From assembly GCA_030066085.1 (NCBI GenBank), contig JASJCI010000018.1, forward strand, positions 1-51,213: a stretch of 51,213 bases of DNA, read 5' to 3'. Below, one piece after another: positions 1 through 14,231 of the stretch. Made by a program: the position numbers and the translations under genes. Positions within the stretch are counted from its first letter, which is position 1; each line of letters opens with the position of its first letter. Source of the stretch: Gammaproteobacteria bacterium (lineage in GTDB: Bacteria; Pseudomonadota; Gammaproteobacteria; GCA-001735895). The notes beneath the pieces were generated by a model. The model searched no databases and was not told where the DNA came from. It saw only the letters and a program-made list of their open reading frames with translations.

Positions 1-40
1 GTCGCGGGATGACAAGGGAAGGGTCAGGTCGCGGGATGAC
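1..40. repeat. Two copies of a GTCGCGGGATGAC intergenic repeat
   Basis: The 13-mer gtcgcgggatgac occurs at 1-13 and again at 28-40. It resembles the GTCATCCCGCG-type dispersed intergenic repeats at 18195-18480 and 27828-27850. The unit is cut by the window edge, so its full extent is unknown. No gene is visible between position 1 and the rpoD stop codon at 104. Confidence 0.6.
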
Positions 41-54
41 GGTGTAGGTGGCAA

Positions 55-82
55 CAAAAAACCGCCCTGGGGGCGGCTTTTT
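55..82 (-). terminator. Intrinsic terminator of rpoD
   Basis: A GC stem (ccgccc 62-67, loop tgg, gggcgg 71-76) is flanked by an A run and a T run. Read on the minus strand it ends in six T, immediately after the rpoD stop. The symmetry means it could also stop transcription coming from the left on the plus strand. Confidence 0.8.
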
Positions 83-103
83 GCTGGTTGCCTTGTGGTC
101 GGC

Positions 104-1906
104 CTAGTCGGCGTCGATGAAGCTGCGCAGCTGCTCGGAGCGGCTGGGGTGGCGCAGCTTGCGCAGCGCCTTGGCTTCGATCTGGCGGATCCGCTCGCGG
201 GTAACGTCGAACTGTTTGCCGACTTCCTCCAGCGTATGGTCCGTGTTCATGTCGATGCCGAAACGCATGCGCAGCACCTTGGCTTCGCGCGGCGTCAGGC
301 TGGCGAGGATTTCGCGCGTGGTCTCCGACAGGCCGGCGTTGGTGGCCGTGTCCGCCGGCAGCAGCACGTTGGTGTCCTCGATGAAATCGCCCAGGTTCGA
401 ATCCTCGTCGTCACCGATCGGTGTCGCCATCGAAATCGGCTCCTTCGAGATCTTGAGCACCTTGCGCACCTTGTCCTCGGGCAGATCCATGCGTTCGGCG
501 AGCTCTTCCGGCTGCGGTTCGCGGCCGAGTTCCTGCAGCATCTGGCGCGAGATGCGGTTGAGCTTGTTGATCGTCTCGATCATGTGTACCGGGATACGGA
601 TGGTGCGCGCCTGGTCCGCGATCGAGCGCGTAATCGCCTGGCGAATCCACCAGGTGGCGTAGGTCGAGAACTTGTAGCCGCGGCGGTATTCGAACTTGTC
701 GACCGCCTTCATCAGGCCGATGTTGCCTTCCTGGATCAGGTCGAGGAACTGCAGGCCGCGGTTGGTGTATTTCTTCGCGATCGAGATCACGAGGCGCAGG
801 TTGGCCTCGATCATTTCCTTCTTCGCGCGCCGCGCCTTGGCTTCGCCGATCGACATCCGGCGGTTGATTTCCTTGATGTCGTGGATCGACAGGTGGGAGT
901 CCTTCTCGATTTTCTTCAGGCGCTTCTGGTAGCGCAGGATTTCTTCCTTGCAGTTTCCCAGCGCACGCACGTATTTCTCGCCCGACTTCAGGTGCGAGTT
1001 GATCCAGTTCAGGTTGGTCTCGTTGGCCTTGAAGGTGTCGATGAAGGTCTTGCGCGGCATGTTGGCCTGCTTGACGCAGAGATCGAGAATCGCGCGCTCG
1101 TTGCTGCGGATGCGGTTGATCACGTCCTTCAGGTTGATTGAGAGGCGGTCGATGAACAGCGGCAGCAGCTTGATTTCCATCAGCTCCTTGACCGCGCGGT
1201 TCATGTTGCGCTCGTAACCTTTCTCGTCGTCCTTCTCGACGCATTTCATCGCGCGGTTGAACGCGCGCTCGATCGACGTGAAACGCTTTTCCGCTTCTTC
1301 CGGATCGGGACCGCTGTCGTCGACCGCTTCGTCGTTATCGTCGTCGCCCTGGTTCTGCGCCGATGCCGGCAGCGGGATCGAATCCGGGTCTTCCTCGGGA
1401 TCGACGAAGCCGACCAGCAGGTCGCTGAGCTTGGCTTCTTCCTCGCGCACGTCGTTGTAGCGCATGATGATCAGGCGCATGGTGTCGGGATAACGCGCGA
1501 GCGAGGTCATCGCCTGGTTGAGGCCGTTCTCGATGCGCCGCGCGATCTTGATTTCACCCTCGCGGGTCAGCAGCTCGACCGTACCCATTTCACGCATGTA
1601 CATGCGCACGGGATCGGTGGTACGGCCGAATTCGCTATCAAGCGACGCCAGCGCGGCAGCGGCCTCTTCGGCGGCGTCCTCGTCGGGTTCTGTTTCGGTG
1701 TCCGACAGGATGTCGGTGGTCTCTTCCGGTGCGCTCTCGTGGACCTTGATCCCCATGTCGTTGATCATGCGGATGATGTCCTCGATCTGCTCCGGTTCGA
1801 CGATACCCTCGGGCAGGTGATCGTTGACCTCGGTATAAGTCAGAAACCCCTGTTCCTTGCCTTTCGCAATGAGTTCTTTAAGCCGGGATTGCTGGTCTTG
1901 ATCCAT
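104..1906 (-). CDS. rpoD: RNA polymerase primary sigma factor RpoD (sigma-70)
   Basis: Housekeeping sigma factor that directs core RNA polymerase to -35/-10 promoters. The 600-residue product has a region 1.1 N-terminus, an acidic linker near residues 65-90 and 170-205, and a non-conserved region rich in K and E. Core region 2 contains [15 protein letters not shown], which recognises and melts the -10. Region 4 near 558-586 contains [20 protein letters not shown], the helix-turn-helix for the -35. Length is typical of gammaproteobacterial RpoD (about 610). The ATG is preceded by GAGG. It lies 79 bp downstream of dnaG, as in the classical rpsU-dnaG-rpoD operon, but rpsU is 18 kb away here, so it probably relies on its own promoter at 1945-1973. 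Confidence 0.98.
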   Translation of the reverse strand: MDQDQQSRLKELIAKGKEQGFLTYTEVNDHLPEGIVEPEQIEDIIRMINDMGIKVHESAPEETTDILSDTETEPDEDAAEEAAAALASLDSEFGRTTDPVRMYMREMGTVELLTREGEIKIARRIENGLNQAMTSLARYPDTMRLIIMRYNDVREEEAKLSDLLVGFVDPEEDPDSIPLPASAQNQGDDDNDEAVDDSGPDPEEAEKRFTSIERAFNRAMKCVEKDDEKGYERNMNRAVKELMEIKLLPLFIDRLSINLKDVINRIRSNERAILDLCVKQANMPRKTFIDTFKANETNLNWINSHLKSGEKYVRALGNCKEEILRYQKRLKKIEKDSHLSIHDIKEINRRMSIGEAKARRAKKEMIEANLRLVISIAKKYTNRGLQFLDLIQEGNIGLMKAVDKFEYRRGYKFSTYATWWIRQAITRSIADQARTIRIPVHMIETINKLNRISRQMLQELGREPQPEELAERMDLPEDKVRKVLKISKEPISMATPIGDDEDSNLGDFIEDTNVLLPADTATNAGLSETTREILASLTPREAKVLRMRFGIDMNTDHTLEEVGKQFDVTRERIRQIEAKALRKLRHPSRSEQLRSFIDAD

Positions 1907-1944
1907 GGTGCCTCGTCGTCGGTCATGTAGCAGGGTAATCCACC

Positions 1945-1973
1945 AGTATATAAGACTTCCGGCACTTTTTCCA
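1945..1973 (-). promoter_or_regulatory. Putative sigma-70 promoter of rpoD
   Basis: On the minus strand, TGGAAA (1968-1973) is followed after 17 bp by TATACT (1945-1950), which matches 5 of 6 bases of TATAAT. The site lies in the dnaG-rpoD gap, about 40 bp before the rpoD ATG. The -35 matches 4 of 6 bases. This is a prediction from motif and position only. Confidence 0.5.
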
Positions 1974-1985
1974 AGGTGAGTCAGC

Positions 1986-3710
1986 CTAGACTGGTTGATT
2001 GGTGAACAATTGTCGATGTTCGGTTTTTTCCGCCTCGGAAAGGGTTTCCCCGGCCTGAAGCTTGTCGATCAGGCGCTTGCGGCGGTGGTCAATATACTGT
2101 TTTTGCAGGCGTTGTAAACAGTCCTCGAACATGCGCTCGAGGCTGTCGTCGGCGGTCGTCTGCGGGTCCATTGCGGCCAGCTTGTAGAGATGGGATTCGT
2201 GCGCATCGCCGCGAAAGCGATCGAGCAGGTTTTGCGTGCTGATGGCCGGTTCGTCGTGGATCTCGTCGAGCAGCCTGAGCAACAGATCGACGCCCGGGAT
2301 ACCGCTGTCGGCGAGTTCGTGCGGCGTGCCGGTCAGCGCCGCCAGTTTGGGCTGTCTCAGCAGCAGGTTGATCGCCAGCCGGGTCGGGGTCCAGTGGGTT
2401 TCCGGTACCCGCGGGCGGGCAGTCTCGACCGCCCGGGGCTCGCCCAGCACGCGCAGCATGCGCCCGTCGACCTTTTGCCCGATGCGCGACTCGACCTCGG
2501 CGAGGATCTGGTCCTTGAGGCTCTGCAGCGGGATTTTCGCGAGGTAGGGCCGCAGGCGGTCGAGAAACTGCGCGCGACCCTCGAGGGTCCGGATGTTGCA
2601 TTCGCCCAGCAGGTTTTCGAACAGGAACTCGGTCAGCGTCGAGGCGCACCCGACCAGTTCGTCGAAAGCGGCCTGGCCGAACTCGCTGATATAGCTGTCG
2701 GGATCCTGGCCATCGGGCAGAAACAGGAAGCGGGCGAGGCGGCCTTCCTTTAGCGATGCGAGGCATTCCTCGAGCGAGCGCCACGCGGCCTTCTTGCCGG
2801 CGGCATCGCCGTCGAAGCAAAACACCAGGTTCTTGCACAGCCGGAACAGGGTTTCGATCTGGCGGTTGTTGATCGCGGTGCCTAGAGTGGCAACCGCGGT
2901 TTTGACGCCGTACTCGTGCAGCGCCAACACGTCCATGTAGCCCTCGGTGACGTAGATCCGCTCGATGTTGGTTACGGACTGCTTCAGTTCGTGCAGGCCG
3001 TAGATTTCGGCGCCCTTGTGAAACAGTTTCGACTCGGGGGAGTTCAGGTATTTCGGATTGTCCTCGGGATCGATCACGCGCCCGCCGAACGCGATCGTGC
3101 GCCCGCGCCGGTCGCGGATCGGGAACATCAGGCGGTTGCGAAAACGATCGTAGGGTTTGCCGCCGTCCTTTTGCAGCAGCATGCCGGTGTCGAGCAATTT
3201 CTGGGTGTCACCCTGTACGCTGTTCCAGCCCGGTGGCGCGTAGCCGATGGCGAAGGTCTTGGCGGTCTGGCCGCTGATGCCGCGGTTTTTCAGGTAATCG
3301 ACCGCCACCGGGCTGTCGCGCAGCTGCTGCTGGTAGTAGGCGGAACATTTTTCCATCGTCTGCAGCAGCGGTTCGAGATCATCTCGCGGTCGCGGCGGCG
3401 CGCTGCCTTCCTCGTAAGGTACCTCGATCCCGAGCGAGCCCGCCAGTGACTCGATCGCCTCGACGAACTCCATGTGGTCGTAGTCCATCAAAAATCCGAC
3501 CGCGTTGCCGGATTTCTGGCAACCGAAGCAGTGGTAGAACTGCTTGGTCGGGCTGACCGAGAACGACGGTGTCTTCTCGCCATGGAAGGGACAGCAGGCC
3601 CAGTATTCACGGCCCTTTTTCTTCAGCGGCACGCGGCTGTCGATAATCTCGACGATGTCGACGCGATTCAGCAGGTCATCGATGAAGCTGCGCGGAATCT
3701 TGCCTGCCAT
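1986..3710 (-). CDS. dnaG: DNA primase DnaG
   Basis: Synthesises RNA primers for lagging-strand replication with the DnaB helicase. The 574-residue product opens with a CHC2 zinc finger (Cys40, His43, Cys61, Cys64; spacing C-x2-H-x17-C-x2-C). A Toprim catalytic domain follows, with the acidic motif TEGYMD and later [12 protein letters not shown]. The C-terminal half is the DnaB-interacting region. I chose the ATG at 3710 because the product then begins [14 protein letters not shown], the family N-terminus. The open frame runs 25 codons further upstream without similarity. No strong ribosome-binding site is seen. The gene upstream is gltB rather than rpsU/yqeY, which is unusual. Confidence 0.97.
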   Translation of the reverse strand: MAGKIPRSFIDDLLNRVDIVEIIDSRVPLKKKGREYWACCPFHGEKTPSFSVSPTKQFYHCFGCQKSGNAVGFLMDYDHMEFVEAIESLAGSLGIEVPYEEGSAPPRPRDDLEPLLQTMEKCSAYYQQQLRDSPVAVDYLKNRGISGQTAKTFAIGYAPPGWNSVQGDTQKLLDTGMLLQKDGGKPYDRFRNRLMFPIRDRRGRTIAFGGRVIDPEDNPKYLNSPESKLFHKGAEIYGLHELKQSVTNIERIYVTEGYMDVLALHEYGVKTAVATLGTAINNRQIETLFRLCKNLVFCFDGDAAGKKAAWRSLEECLASLKEGRLARFLFLPDGQDPDSYISEFGQAAFDELVGCASTLTEFLFENLLGECNIRTLEGRAQFLDRLRPYLAKIPLQSLKDQILAEVESRIGQKVDGRMLRVLGEPRAVETARPRVPETHWTPTRLAINLLLRQPKLAALTGTPHELADSGIPGVDLLLRLLDEIHDEPAISTQNLLDRFRGDAHESHLYKLAAMDPQTTADDSLERMFEDCLQRLQKQYIDHRRKRLIDKLQAGETLSEAEKTEHRQLFTNQPV

Positions 3711-3754
3711 GATGGTTAGCCGAGCCCGAATGGACTCGATGCAGGCGGGTGGGG

Positions 3755-3858
3755 CGTCATTGCGAGGCCCGGCGAGCCGAAGCATTCTCCCGGCGCTGCC
3801 GACCCTGGAGGTTGCTTCGCGGAGCCTGCCCCGGCGAAAGCCGGGGCTCGCATTGACG
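3755..3858. repeat. MITE-like element with 12-bp terminal inverted repeats
   Basis: The dnaG-gltB gap carries CGTCATTGCGAG at 3755-3766 and its near-inverse CTCGCATTGACG at 3847-3858 (11 of 12 complementary). Between them are an internal palindrome near 3830-3846 (ccccggc/gccgggg) and gcttcgcgg-type segments. The 15-mer CGTCATTGCGAGGCC at 3755-3769 recurs inverted at 18549-18563, beside hemE. It has no coding capacity and looks like a dispersed non-autonomous repeat. Confidence 0.6.
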
Positions 3859-3864
3859 GGCCAG

Positions 3865-8335
<4,471 letters not shown>

Positions 8336-8346
<11 letters not shown>

Positions 8347-8363
8347 TCCTCTGTGCTCATTCC
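8336..8363 (-). repeat. 14-bp tandem duplication spanning the gltB start
   Basis: On the minus strand GGAATGAGCACAGA occurs twice, head to tail, with no mismatch. Each copy holds an ATG. The upstream ATG (8360) reads Met-Ser-Thr-Glu-Glu and then stops at TGA (8345-8343), which overlaps the gltB ATG (8346-8344) as ATGA. The duplication therefore makes a five-codon upstream ORF. In each copy GGA directly abuts the ATG, so neither start has a well-spaced Shine-Dalgarno sequence. Confidence 0.8.
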
Positions 8364-8422
8364 GATACTGCCACCAGGCGCCGCCTTGGCGCCGCATTTT
8401 CCCGCACGCAAAAAAGCAGGCC

Positions 8423-8452
8423 ATTATACATCTGGCTTCGTCGACGTGAAAA
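8423..8452 (-). promoter_or_regulatory. Putative sigma-70 promoter of gltB
   Basis: On the minus strand a perfect TATAAT (8423-8428) is preceded by an 18-bp spacer and TTTTCA (8447-8452, 4 of 6 matches). It would give a leader of about 70 nt ahead of gltB. The gap back to aroB is about 250 bp, which fits independent transcription of gltB. No transcription-factor site was recognised. Confidence 0.55.
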
Positions 8453-8595
8453 GCGCGATTCCACCACGAGCCCATGCGCCCCCTTTTGGTGCATTGAGTC
8501 GAAATTACTGGTTGTCAGTTCGCGTGAAACTGCTCCAGCAGGCTCTTTGCGCCTGACGGTAGTCTGCTTCGACGCGTCAACGAGTCGCTGGTGGG

Positions 8596-9681
8596 TCAGG
8601 CGGCGAGCGTGGCTTCGAGTTTGGCCGGGTCGTAGTCGTCGCAGACGAAGGCTTCGCCGAGAGCGCGCAGCAGCACCAGGCGGATCTGGCCGTCGACGGC
8701 TTTCTTGTCGACCGCCATCAGGTCGAGAAACTGCTCGACGCGGATCCCGGGCGGTGGCGCCACCGGCAAACCCGCGCGTTCGAGCAGCGCCAGGCTGCGA
8801 CGGCGTACATCCTCGTCGATCCAGCCCTGCCGTATCGACAGGTCGATCGCCATGACCATGCCGGCGGCCACGGCCTCGCCGTGCAGCCAGTTGCCGTAAC
8901 CCATCGCGGTCTCGATCGCGTGACCGAAGGTATGGCCCAGATTCAGGATCGCGCGCAGGCCGGCCTCGCGCTCGTCGAGTTCGACTACCTTTGCCTTGGT
9001 GCGGCAGGAAACCAGCACCGCCTCGGCCAGCAGTTCGGGCTCGCCGGCGACCAGCTCGTCCATGTGCTGCTCGAGCCAGTCGAAAAACGCGGCGTCGTGG
9101 ATCAGGCCGTACTTGATCACCTCGGCCAGCCCGGCACTGAGTTCGCGCGCGGGCAGGGTGGCGAGGCTGCCGATGTCGGCGATGACGCATTGCGGCTGGT
9201 AGAAGGCGCCGATCATGTTCTTGCCCATGGGATGGTTGACGCCGGTTTTTCCGCCGACCGACGAATCCACCTGCGACAGCAGCGTGGTCGGTACCTGGAT
9301 GAAGTTGACGCCGCGCTGGTAAATGGCCGCGGCAAACCCGGCGATGTCGCCGACCACGCCGCCACCGAGGGCGATGATCGTCGAGCGCCGGTCGTGGCGA
9401 TTTTCCAGCAGGTGGTCGAGGATTTGTTCGACGGCAGCCATCGTCTTGTGCTGTTCGCCATCGGGTAAAACAAGCTGATCGCGGCGAACGCCGATGGTAT
9501 CGAGCGCAGCGGCGACGGCGTCGAGGTAGAGCGGCGCGACGGTTTGATTGCTGACGATCAGCGCCGAGCTGCCGTGCAGGTGCGGCCGCAGCAGCCCGGC
9601 ATCGCCGAGCAATTGACTGCCGATGTAAATGGGGTAGCTGCGATCGCCGAGATCAACGTCGAGGGTATGTGTCGGTTGCAT
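8596..9681 (-). CDS. aroB: 3-dehydroquinate synthase AroB
   Basis: Second step of the shikimate pathway: cyclises DAHP to 3-dehydroquinate with NAD+ and a divalent metal. The 361-residue length matches the family (E. coli 362). The NAD-binding segment contains [13 protein letters not shown], and the active-site stretch is [16 protein letters not shown]. Metal-binding histidines lie in [11 protein letters not shown]. It follows aroK after 14 bp on the same strand, the usual aroK-aroB pair behind the pilM-Q operon. The damX gene often found next is absent; gltB follows. Confidence 0.98.
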   Translation of the reverse strand: MQPTHTLDVDLGDRSYPIYIGSQLLGDAGLLRPHLHGSSALIVSNQTVAPLYLDAVAAALDTIGVRRDQLVLPDGEQHKTMAAVEQILDHLLENRHDRRSTIIALGGGVVGDIAGFAAAIYQRGVNFIQVPTTLLSQVDSSVGGKTGVNHPMGKNMIGAFYQPQCVIADIGSLATLPARELSAGLAEVIKYGLIHDAAFFDWLEQHMDELVAGEPELLAEAVLVSCRTKAKVVELDEREAGLRAILNLGHTFGHAIETAMGYGNWLHGEAVAAGMVMAIDLSIRQGWIDEDVRRRSLALLERAGLPVAPPPGIRVEQFLDLMAVDKKAVDGQIRLVLLRALGEAFVCDDYDPAKLEATLAA

Positions 9682-9695
9682 GCGGATCCAGGGCC

Positions 9696-10217
9696 TTACT
9701 TCAGGTTGTCGGGCAGGCGGTTGATGATATCAGCCGCGAGGCGGCGCGCCACGCGCTTGTCGGTCTTGATCGCGAGATCGGCCAGGTCGAGGTAGATCGG
9801 GCGTCGCTCGTCGAACAGTTTTTCCAGTCGCTCGCGCGGATTATCGGTTTGCAGCAGCGGTCGTTTCTTGTCGCGCCGCAGGCGCTGCATCTGCTGGTTT
9901 ACCGAGGTATCGAGAAAAACGATGTAACCCTTTTGTTTCAGCAGCTTCTGGTTTTCCGCGCGCAGGACCGATCCGCCGCCGGTGGCGATTACCCGGTTGT
10001 TACGACCCAGCAGGTCGCGCAGCGCGTTGCTCTCGCGCTCGCGAAAACCTTCCTCGCCCTCGATATCGAAGATCCGGGCAATGTCGACGCCGGTGCGCTC
10101 CTCGATGTAGTGGTCGCTATCCTGGAACTCGCGGTTGAGCCGTTTCGCCATGATGTTGCCGATGGTCGACTTGCCGGAGCCCATCGGCCCGATCAGGATG
10201 ATGTTGCGTTGATCCAT
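9696..10217 (-). CDS. aroK: Shikimate kinase AroK
   Basis: Phosphorylates shikimate at the 3-hydroxyl with ATP. The P-loop GPMGSGKST is at residues 10-18, the shikimate-binding acidic site is in [10 protein letters not shown], and ATGGGSVL is the GGG shikimate-binding motif. From the ATG at 10217 the product is 173 residues and begins [10 protein letters not shown], aligning with E. coli AroK (173). An in-frame ATG six codons upstream (10235) cannot be excluded. It lies 14 bp ahead of aroB and is probably co-transcribed with it. Confidence 0.97.
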   Translation of the reverse strand: MDQRNIILIGPMGSGKSTIGNIMAKRLNREFQDSDHYIEERTGVDIARIFDIEGEEGFRERESNALRDLLGRNNRVIATGGGSVLRAENQKLLKQKGYIVFLDTSVNQQMQRLRRDKKRPLLQTDNPRERLEKLFDERRPIYLDLADLAIKTDKRVARRLAADIINRLPDNLK

Positions 10218-10254
10218 CGGCGTATCATAACGCATAAAATAACGCGCCTAACAA

Positions 10255-10282
10255 GAAAGGGCAGCCGTCTGGCTGCCCTTTC
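10255..10282 (-). terminator. Terminator-like hairpin after pilQ
   Basis: A perfect 12-bp inverted repeat (gaaagggcagcc 10255-10266, loop gtct, ggctgcccttt c 10271-10282) lies 20 bp past the pilQ stop. On the minus strand it ends in a T-rich run interrupted by C and G. It could attenuate rather than abolish read-through from pilQ into aroK. Confidence 0.7.
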
Positions 10283-10302
10283 GTGCGGAGTTGCGGAGCC
10301 TG

Positions 10303-12462
10303 TCAGCGGACGTCGAGCGAGGCGCCCTGCAGGATCTTCGGCGTAACGAAAATCAGCAGTTCGCTGCGATCGTCGCGCTGTATCGACGACTTGAACAGGT
10401 TGCCGATGACCGGGATGTCGCTGAAGAAGGGCACCCGGGTCACCTGGGTCGCGTTGGTGGTCTCGTAGATACCGCCCAGCACCACGGTCTGGCCGTTGTC
10501 GACCAGCAGCTGCGACTGCACCTCGCGTGTGTCGATGGTCGGTGCCGACAGGTTGCCGCCGAAGGATACGTCCTCGCCACGGGCGTCTTTCTTGACGTCG
10601 AGATCCATGATGATGCGGTCGTCCGGGGTGATCTGCGGCGTGACCTCGAGCGACAGCACGGCCTTTCTGAACTTCAGCGTGGCGTCGCCATCATCGAGTT
10701 CGAGGTAGGGGATTTCGACACCCTGCTCGATGCGCGCCGTGTGCGAATCGGCGGTGATTACACGCGGGCTGGAGACGACTTCGCCGCGACCCTCGACCTG
10801 GGCCGCCGACAGCTCGAGCTCGAGCAGCGTGCCGAGCGGCAGGCTGGCGAGCGCAAGCGCGAAGGAGCCGGCCGGGTTCACCAGCGGCATGTTGACATTG
10901 AGCCCGTCCGAGAGATTTAACGGGTTGTTGTTTATCAGGTCGTTGACCCCGTTCAGGGTACCCGACGTGACTGCGCCGTCGCCGGTGGTGTCGGTTTCAA
11001 AGCTGTCGTTGCTGATGCCGAAGCGAACGCCGAGTTCCTTGCTAAAGTCGTCGTTGGCGATGACCACGCGCGATTCGATCAGGACCTGGCGTACCGGGAT
11101 GTCCAGTTCCGTCAGCAGGGTGCGGACTTCGCCGAGGCTGGAGCTGGTGTCCTTGACCAGCAGCGTGTTGGTACGCTCGTCGACGCTGACCGAGCCGCGC
11201 GGCGACAGGATCTTGTTGTCTTCCTTGCTCAGCAGGTCGGCGATGTCGGCCGCCTTGGCGTAGTTGACCTTGATGAACTCGGTGCGCAGGCGCTCGAGCT
11301 CCTCGACCTGCTTGCGCGCCTCGAGTTCGAGTTTTTCGCGCGCGGCGATCTCGTCGGTCGGTGCGATCAGGATGACGTTGCCGGCGCGGCGCTGGTCGAG
11401 TCCCTTGGTCTTGAGAATGATATCCATCGCCTGGTCCCAGGGTACGTTCTTGAGACGCAGGGTCAGGTTACCCTCGACCGAGTCGGACACGACCAGGTTG
11501 AGACCGGTGAAGTCGGCCAGCAGCTGCAGCACCGAGCGGACCTCGATATCCTGGAAGTTGAGCGACAGGCGTTCGCCGGTGAAACCGAATTTTTCCTTCT
11601 TGCGCTGCTCTTCCTCTTCCTTGGAGATTGGCGCCACCTCGATGGTGTAAACGCGATCGGCCTGGTAGGCGAGGTGATCGAAATCACCCTCGGAGCTAAT
11701 CGTCATAAGGATGTTTGCGCCTTCCTGGATCGCGTCGATGGTCGAGATCGGCGTGGCGAAGTCGCTGACATCCATGCGTCGCTGCAGTTCGGCCGGCAGC
11801 TGGGCCCCGATCAGCTCGACGTTGACCTGGTTATTTTCACGCCAGACATCGGTGCTGATCGACGTGGTAGTGAGGTCGATGATGACCCGGCCCTCGCCGT
11901 TGGGGCCGCGCTTGAAATCGATGTTGGTTACGCCCTTGGCATCGCCGATTATCGGCGCCGCGGTGGTAACCGTGGTGGCGCCACCCACGGTGCTCGAGGT
12001 GCTCGCGGGCTGCGCGGCGGCGGCCTGCTGGGCGGCTGCCGCGACCGGGGTGCCCGCCTCGCCGCCGGCCAGGGTCAGCGTAACCTGGTTGCCGCTGATG
12101 CTGGTGGCGTAGTCGGTCCTGCGCGACAGGTTGAGTACCACGCGGGTGCGATCCTTGGACGCGGCCGAGATAATGCTCTGCATGGCGCCGATGCCGACCT
12201 GCATGTTGCGCTGTTCGAGCTTGTTCTCGGTCGCGGCGAAGTCGAGCGCGATACGCGCCGGTTCGTCGATCGTGAAGGTGCGCGGCTCGACCGCGGGCTC
12301 GTCGAAAGTGAACACGACCTGCACGGTGTTACCGGTCATGACCGAGTAGTCCAGTCCCACCAGCGCGCGCGCCGAGGCGTCGGCGAATGCCATCAGGCAG
12401 ACGCTTGCCAGCGAGACCTTGATCAGCGAGGCTCTTGTCAATTTCTTAATCACACTGTTCAT
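10303..12462 (-). CDS. pilQ: Type IV pilus secretin PilQ
   Basis: Outer-membrane channel through which the type IV pilus leaves the cell. The 719-residue product has a signal peptide (residues 1 to about 33, ending ADASARA). Two AMIN-type beta domains rich in FTFDEPA-like segments follow. An Ala-rich linker near 150-170 comes next, then the secretin N-domains (LNFQDIEVRSVLQLLADFTG) and the C-terminal secretin barrel (VLIESRVVIANDDFSKELG; VVLGGIYE). Length is typical of PilQ. It is last in the pilMNOPQ operon, 13 bp after pilP. Confidence 0.98.
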   Translation of the reverse strand: MNSVIKKLTRASLIKVSLASVCLMAFADASARALVGLDYSVMTGNTVQVVFTFDEPAVEPRTFTIDEPARIALDFAATENKLEQRNMQVGIGAMQSIISAASKDRTRVVLNLSRRTDYATSISGNQVTLTLAGGEAGTPVAAAAQQAAAAQPASTSSTVGGATTVTTAAPIIGDAKGVTNIDFKRGPNGEGRVIIDLTTTSISTDVWRENNQVNVELIGAQLPAELQRRMDVSDFATPISTIDAIQEGANILMTISSEGDFDHLAYQADRVYTIEVAPISKEEEEQRKKEKFGFTGERLSLNFQDIEVRSVLQLLADFTGLNLVVSDSVEGNLTLRLKNVPWDQAMDIILKTKGLDQRRAGNVILIAPTDEIAAREKLELEARKQVEELERLRTEFIKVNYAKAADIADLLSKEDNKILSPRGSVSVDERTNTLLVKDTSSSLGEVRTLLTELDIPVRQVLIESRVVIANDDFSKELGVRFGISNDSFETDTTGDGAVTSGTLNGVNDLINNNPLNLSDGLNVNMPLVNPAGSFALALASLPLGTLLELELSAAQVEGRGEVVSSPRVITADSHTARIEQGVEIPYLELDDGDATLKFRKAVLSLEVTPQITPDDRIIMDLDVKKDARGEDVSFGGNLSAPTIDTREVQSQLLVDNGQTVVLGGIYETTNATQVTRVPFFSDIPVIGNLFKSSIQRDDRSELLIFVTPKILQGASLDVR

Positions 12463-12475
12463 TGGTTTTCCCCAT

Positions 12476-13024
12476 TTACTCGATCAGCGCTACGCTCGAT
12501 TGCCGTTCGATGTAGTTCCCCAGTCCGTCAGGGACAATTTCAGTCAATTCGATGTTCTGGTCGCTCACCGAGATGATGCGCCCGTGGTTCTGCCCCATGT
12601 AATTGCCCTCGATCACGCGGTGGATCGTGTTATCCGGGGCGAAAATCAGGCCCCACTTGATGCCGTCCTTGTCGTCGATCGTGCCCTTGAGGCGCAGCGT
12701 ATCGAGCGGAAAGTCTTCCAGCGGCTCCTTCACGCGGTTCGCGTCGGGACGCGGGCCGGTCGCGGTTTCGCTGATTTCTTCTTCCAGCTCCTCGGGACGG
12801 CGAAAATCGACCAGCTTGAACGGATCGCGCAGGTCATGCGAGGCATATTCGAAATTCTGGTAGGGCTGAAACTCCGGAATCGGCTCGATACGACCCGGCG
12901 GCTTGGCACGCGTCTGCTGCACGAACTGCTGCAGGTCGCCGAGACCCTCGCCACAGCCGGCGAGCGCTGCTCCGAGCGCGGCCAGGACGGTGAGCCGACA
13001 AGCCCTGCGAAATCCCTGGCTCAT
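12476..13024 (-). CDS. pilP: Type IV pilus assembly lipoprotein PilP
   Basis: Inner-membrane lipoprotein linking the PilMNO platform to the PilQ secretin. The 182-residue product has a type II signal peptide with the lipobox LAGC, the lipidated Cys being about residue 23. A proline-rich flexible segment follows, then a beta domain (LKGTIDDKDGIKWGLI; VIEGNYMGQNHGRI) typical of PilP. Its ATG overlaps the pilO stop as ATGA, indicating translational coupling. Confidence 0.96.
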   Translation of the reverse strand: MSQGFRRACRLTVLAALGAALAGCGEGLGDLQQFVQQTRAKPPGRIEPIPEFQPYQNFEYASHDLRDPFKLVDFRRPEELEEEISETATGPRPDANRVKEPLEDFPLDTLRLKGTIDDKDGIKWGLIFAPDNTIHRVIEGNYMGQNHGRIISVSDQNIELTEIVPDGLGNYIERQSSVALIE

Positions 13025-13641
13025 TGCTCATCCTCCTGCAGGTAGCGATAGGTTTTCGCGGTGGCGGTCATCTTGAGCTTGTCCGAGTCGTCGTTGTCTT
13101 CCTCGTTGTTGGCGTCCTTGCTGTTCGGGTCGAGTTTCATGTCGTGAATCGTGACGATTCGCGGCAGCGCGGCGATGCCGCTGATGAAGGTCGCGAGCTG
13201 GTGATAGGAACCCGTGACTTCCAGCGATATCGGCAGCTCGGCGTAGAAGCCTTTCTTTTCTTCCGCGCTGGGTTTGAATTTCTTGATTTCGAGTCCGGCG
13301 GCGAGACCGGTTTGCGATACGTCGACCAGCAGTGACTCGACCTCGGTGGTTTCCGGCAGCTGGCGCAGCAGGGCGCCGAAAGAGGCCTCCATTTCCGCGA
13401 GCTGTTCCTTGTACAGTTCGAGCTTGGCAGCCTGGTCGGCCTTGATCTTGAATTCGTCCTTGAGTTCGACTTCCTTGCGCTCGTGTTTCTCGAGCACGGT
13501 CAACTGGTTACGCGTGTCGAAGTAGATGCCGGCGGCGAGCACGGCGACGAAGATGAAAACGAAAACACCGATCTTGACCCCCATCGGCGCGTTGCCGATG
13601 TTGTCGGGCTCCATGTGGTGCTGGAGTTCTTCCCAATTCAT
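13021..13641 (-). CDS. pilO: Type IV pilus alignment protein PilO
   Basis: Bitopic inner-membrane protein that pairs with PilN to form the alignment subcomplex. The 206-residue product has a short cytosolic N-terminus, one membrane segment near residues 25-43, a periplasmic coiled coil rich in K/E/L, and a ferredoxin-like fold. The C-terminus is acidic (DANNEEDNDDSDKLK), which is a little unusual. It overlaps both pilN and pilP by ATGA junctions. Confidence 0.96.
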   Translation of the reverse strand: MNWEELQHHMEPDNIGNAPMGVKIGVFVFIFVAVLAAGIYFDTRNQLTVLEKHERKEVELKDEFKIKADQAAKLELYKEQLAEMEASFGALLRQLPETTEVESLLVDVSQTGLAAGLEIKKFKPSAEEKKGFYAELPISLEVTGSYHQLATFISGIAALPRIVTIHDMKLDPNSKDANNEEDNDDSDKLKMTATAKTYRYLQEDEQ

Positions 13642-14231
13642 TGCGTCAGCCCTCCGTCATCCTCTTCCTCTTCCTCGGTCGCGTTGGGCGAGGTCTGCTT
13701 GACCGTCAGGGTGAAATTACTGATGCGGTTGACCGTGATGTCTTCGATTTCGATGACCGTCAGGTTCGGGTCCTTGAGCCACTCGGAGCCGGACAGGTTG
13801 CGCATGTAGGTCGAAACCCGCGCGTTGGACTCGGCGAGACCGTTGATCAGCAGGTTGCCACCGGTCTGGGTCATGGATTCGAGGTAAACACCGTTGGGCA
13901 CGGTCGAAACGATTTCGCTGAACAGGTGCACGATCGACGGGCGCGCGGCCTGCAGGTCCTGGATAACCTCCATCCGTTCCACCAGGCTGCGGCGCACCTT
14001 CTTGAGTTCGCGAATTTCCTTGATTTCCTCGTCTACCTTGGCGATTTCCTGCTGCAGGAAACCGTTGCGCGACACCTGGTAGTCGATCTTGGCCTGCATC
14101 TGGAAGTGAATCAGGCCGACCATTGCCGCGGACAGGATGAAAGTCATCAGGACCATCATCAGGAACTGTTTCTTCTGCTCCTGGCGTAGTTCTTCGCGCC
14201 ACGGCAGCAGGTTGATCCGTGTCATGATCAT
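13638..14231 (-). CDS. pilN: Type IV pilus assembly protein PilN
   Basis: Inner-membrane protein that docks the actin-like PilM through its cytosolic N-terminal motif INLLPWRE, seen here at residues 5-12. One membrane segment lies near 24-42, followed by a periplasmic coiled coil and a globular domain. The product has 197 residues. I prefer the first ATG (14231), which overlaps the pilM stop and has GAGGAG about 10 nt upstream. A second in-frame ATG two codons later is possible. The C-terminus is acidic (EEEEEDD). Confidence 0.96.
   Translation of the reverse strand: MIMTRINLLPWREELRQEQKKQFLMMVLMTFILSAAMVGLIHFQMQAKIDYQVSRNGFLQQEIAKVDEEIKEIRELKKVRRSLVERMEVIQDLQAARPSIVHLFSEIVSTVPNGVYLESMTQTGGNLLINGLAESNARVSTYMRNLSGSEWLKDPNLTVIEIEDITVNRISNFTLTVKQTSPNATEEEEEDDGGLTQ

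Noticed and set aside
8347-8475. gltB start 43 codons upstream
   Set aside because: The extension reads through a good TATAAT promoter and would place extra residues before the conserved propeptide and Cys nucleophile.
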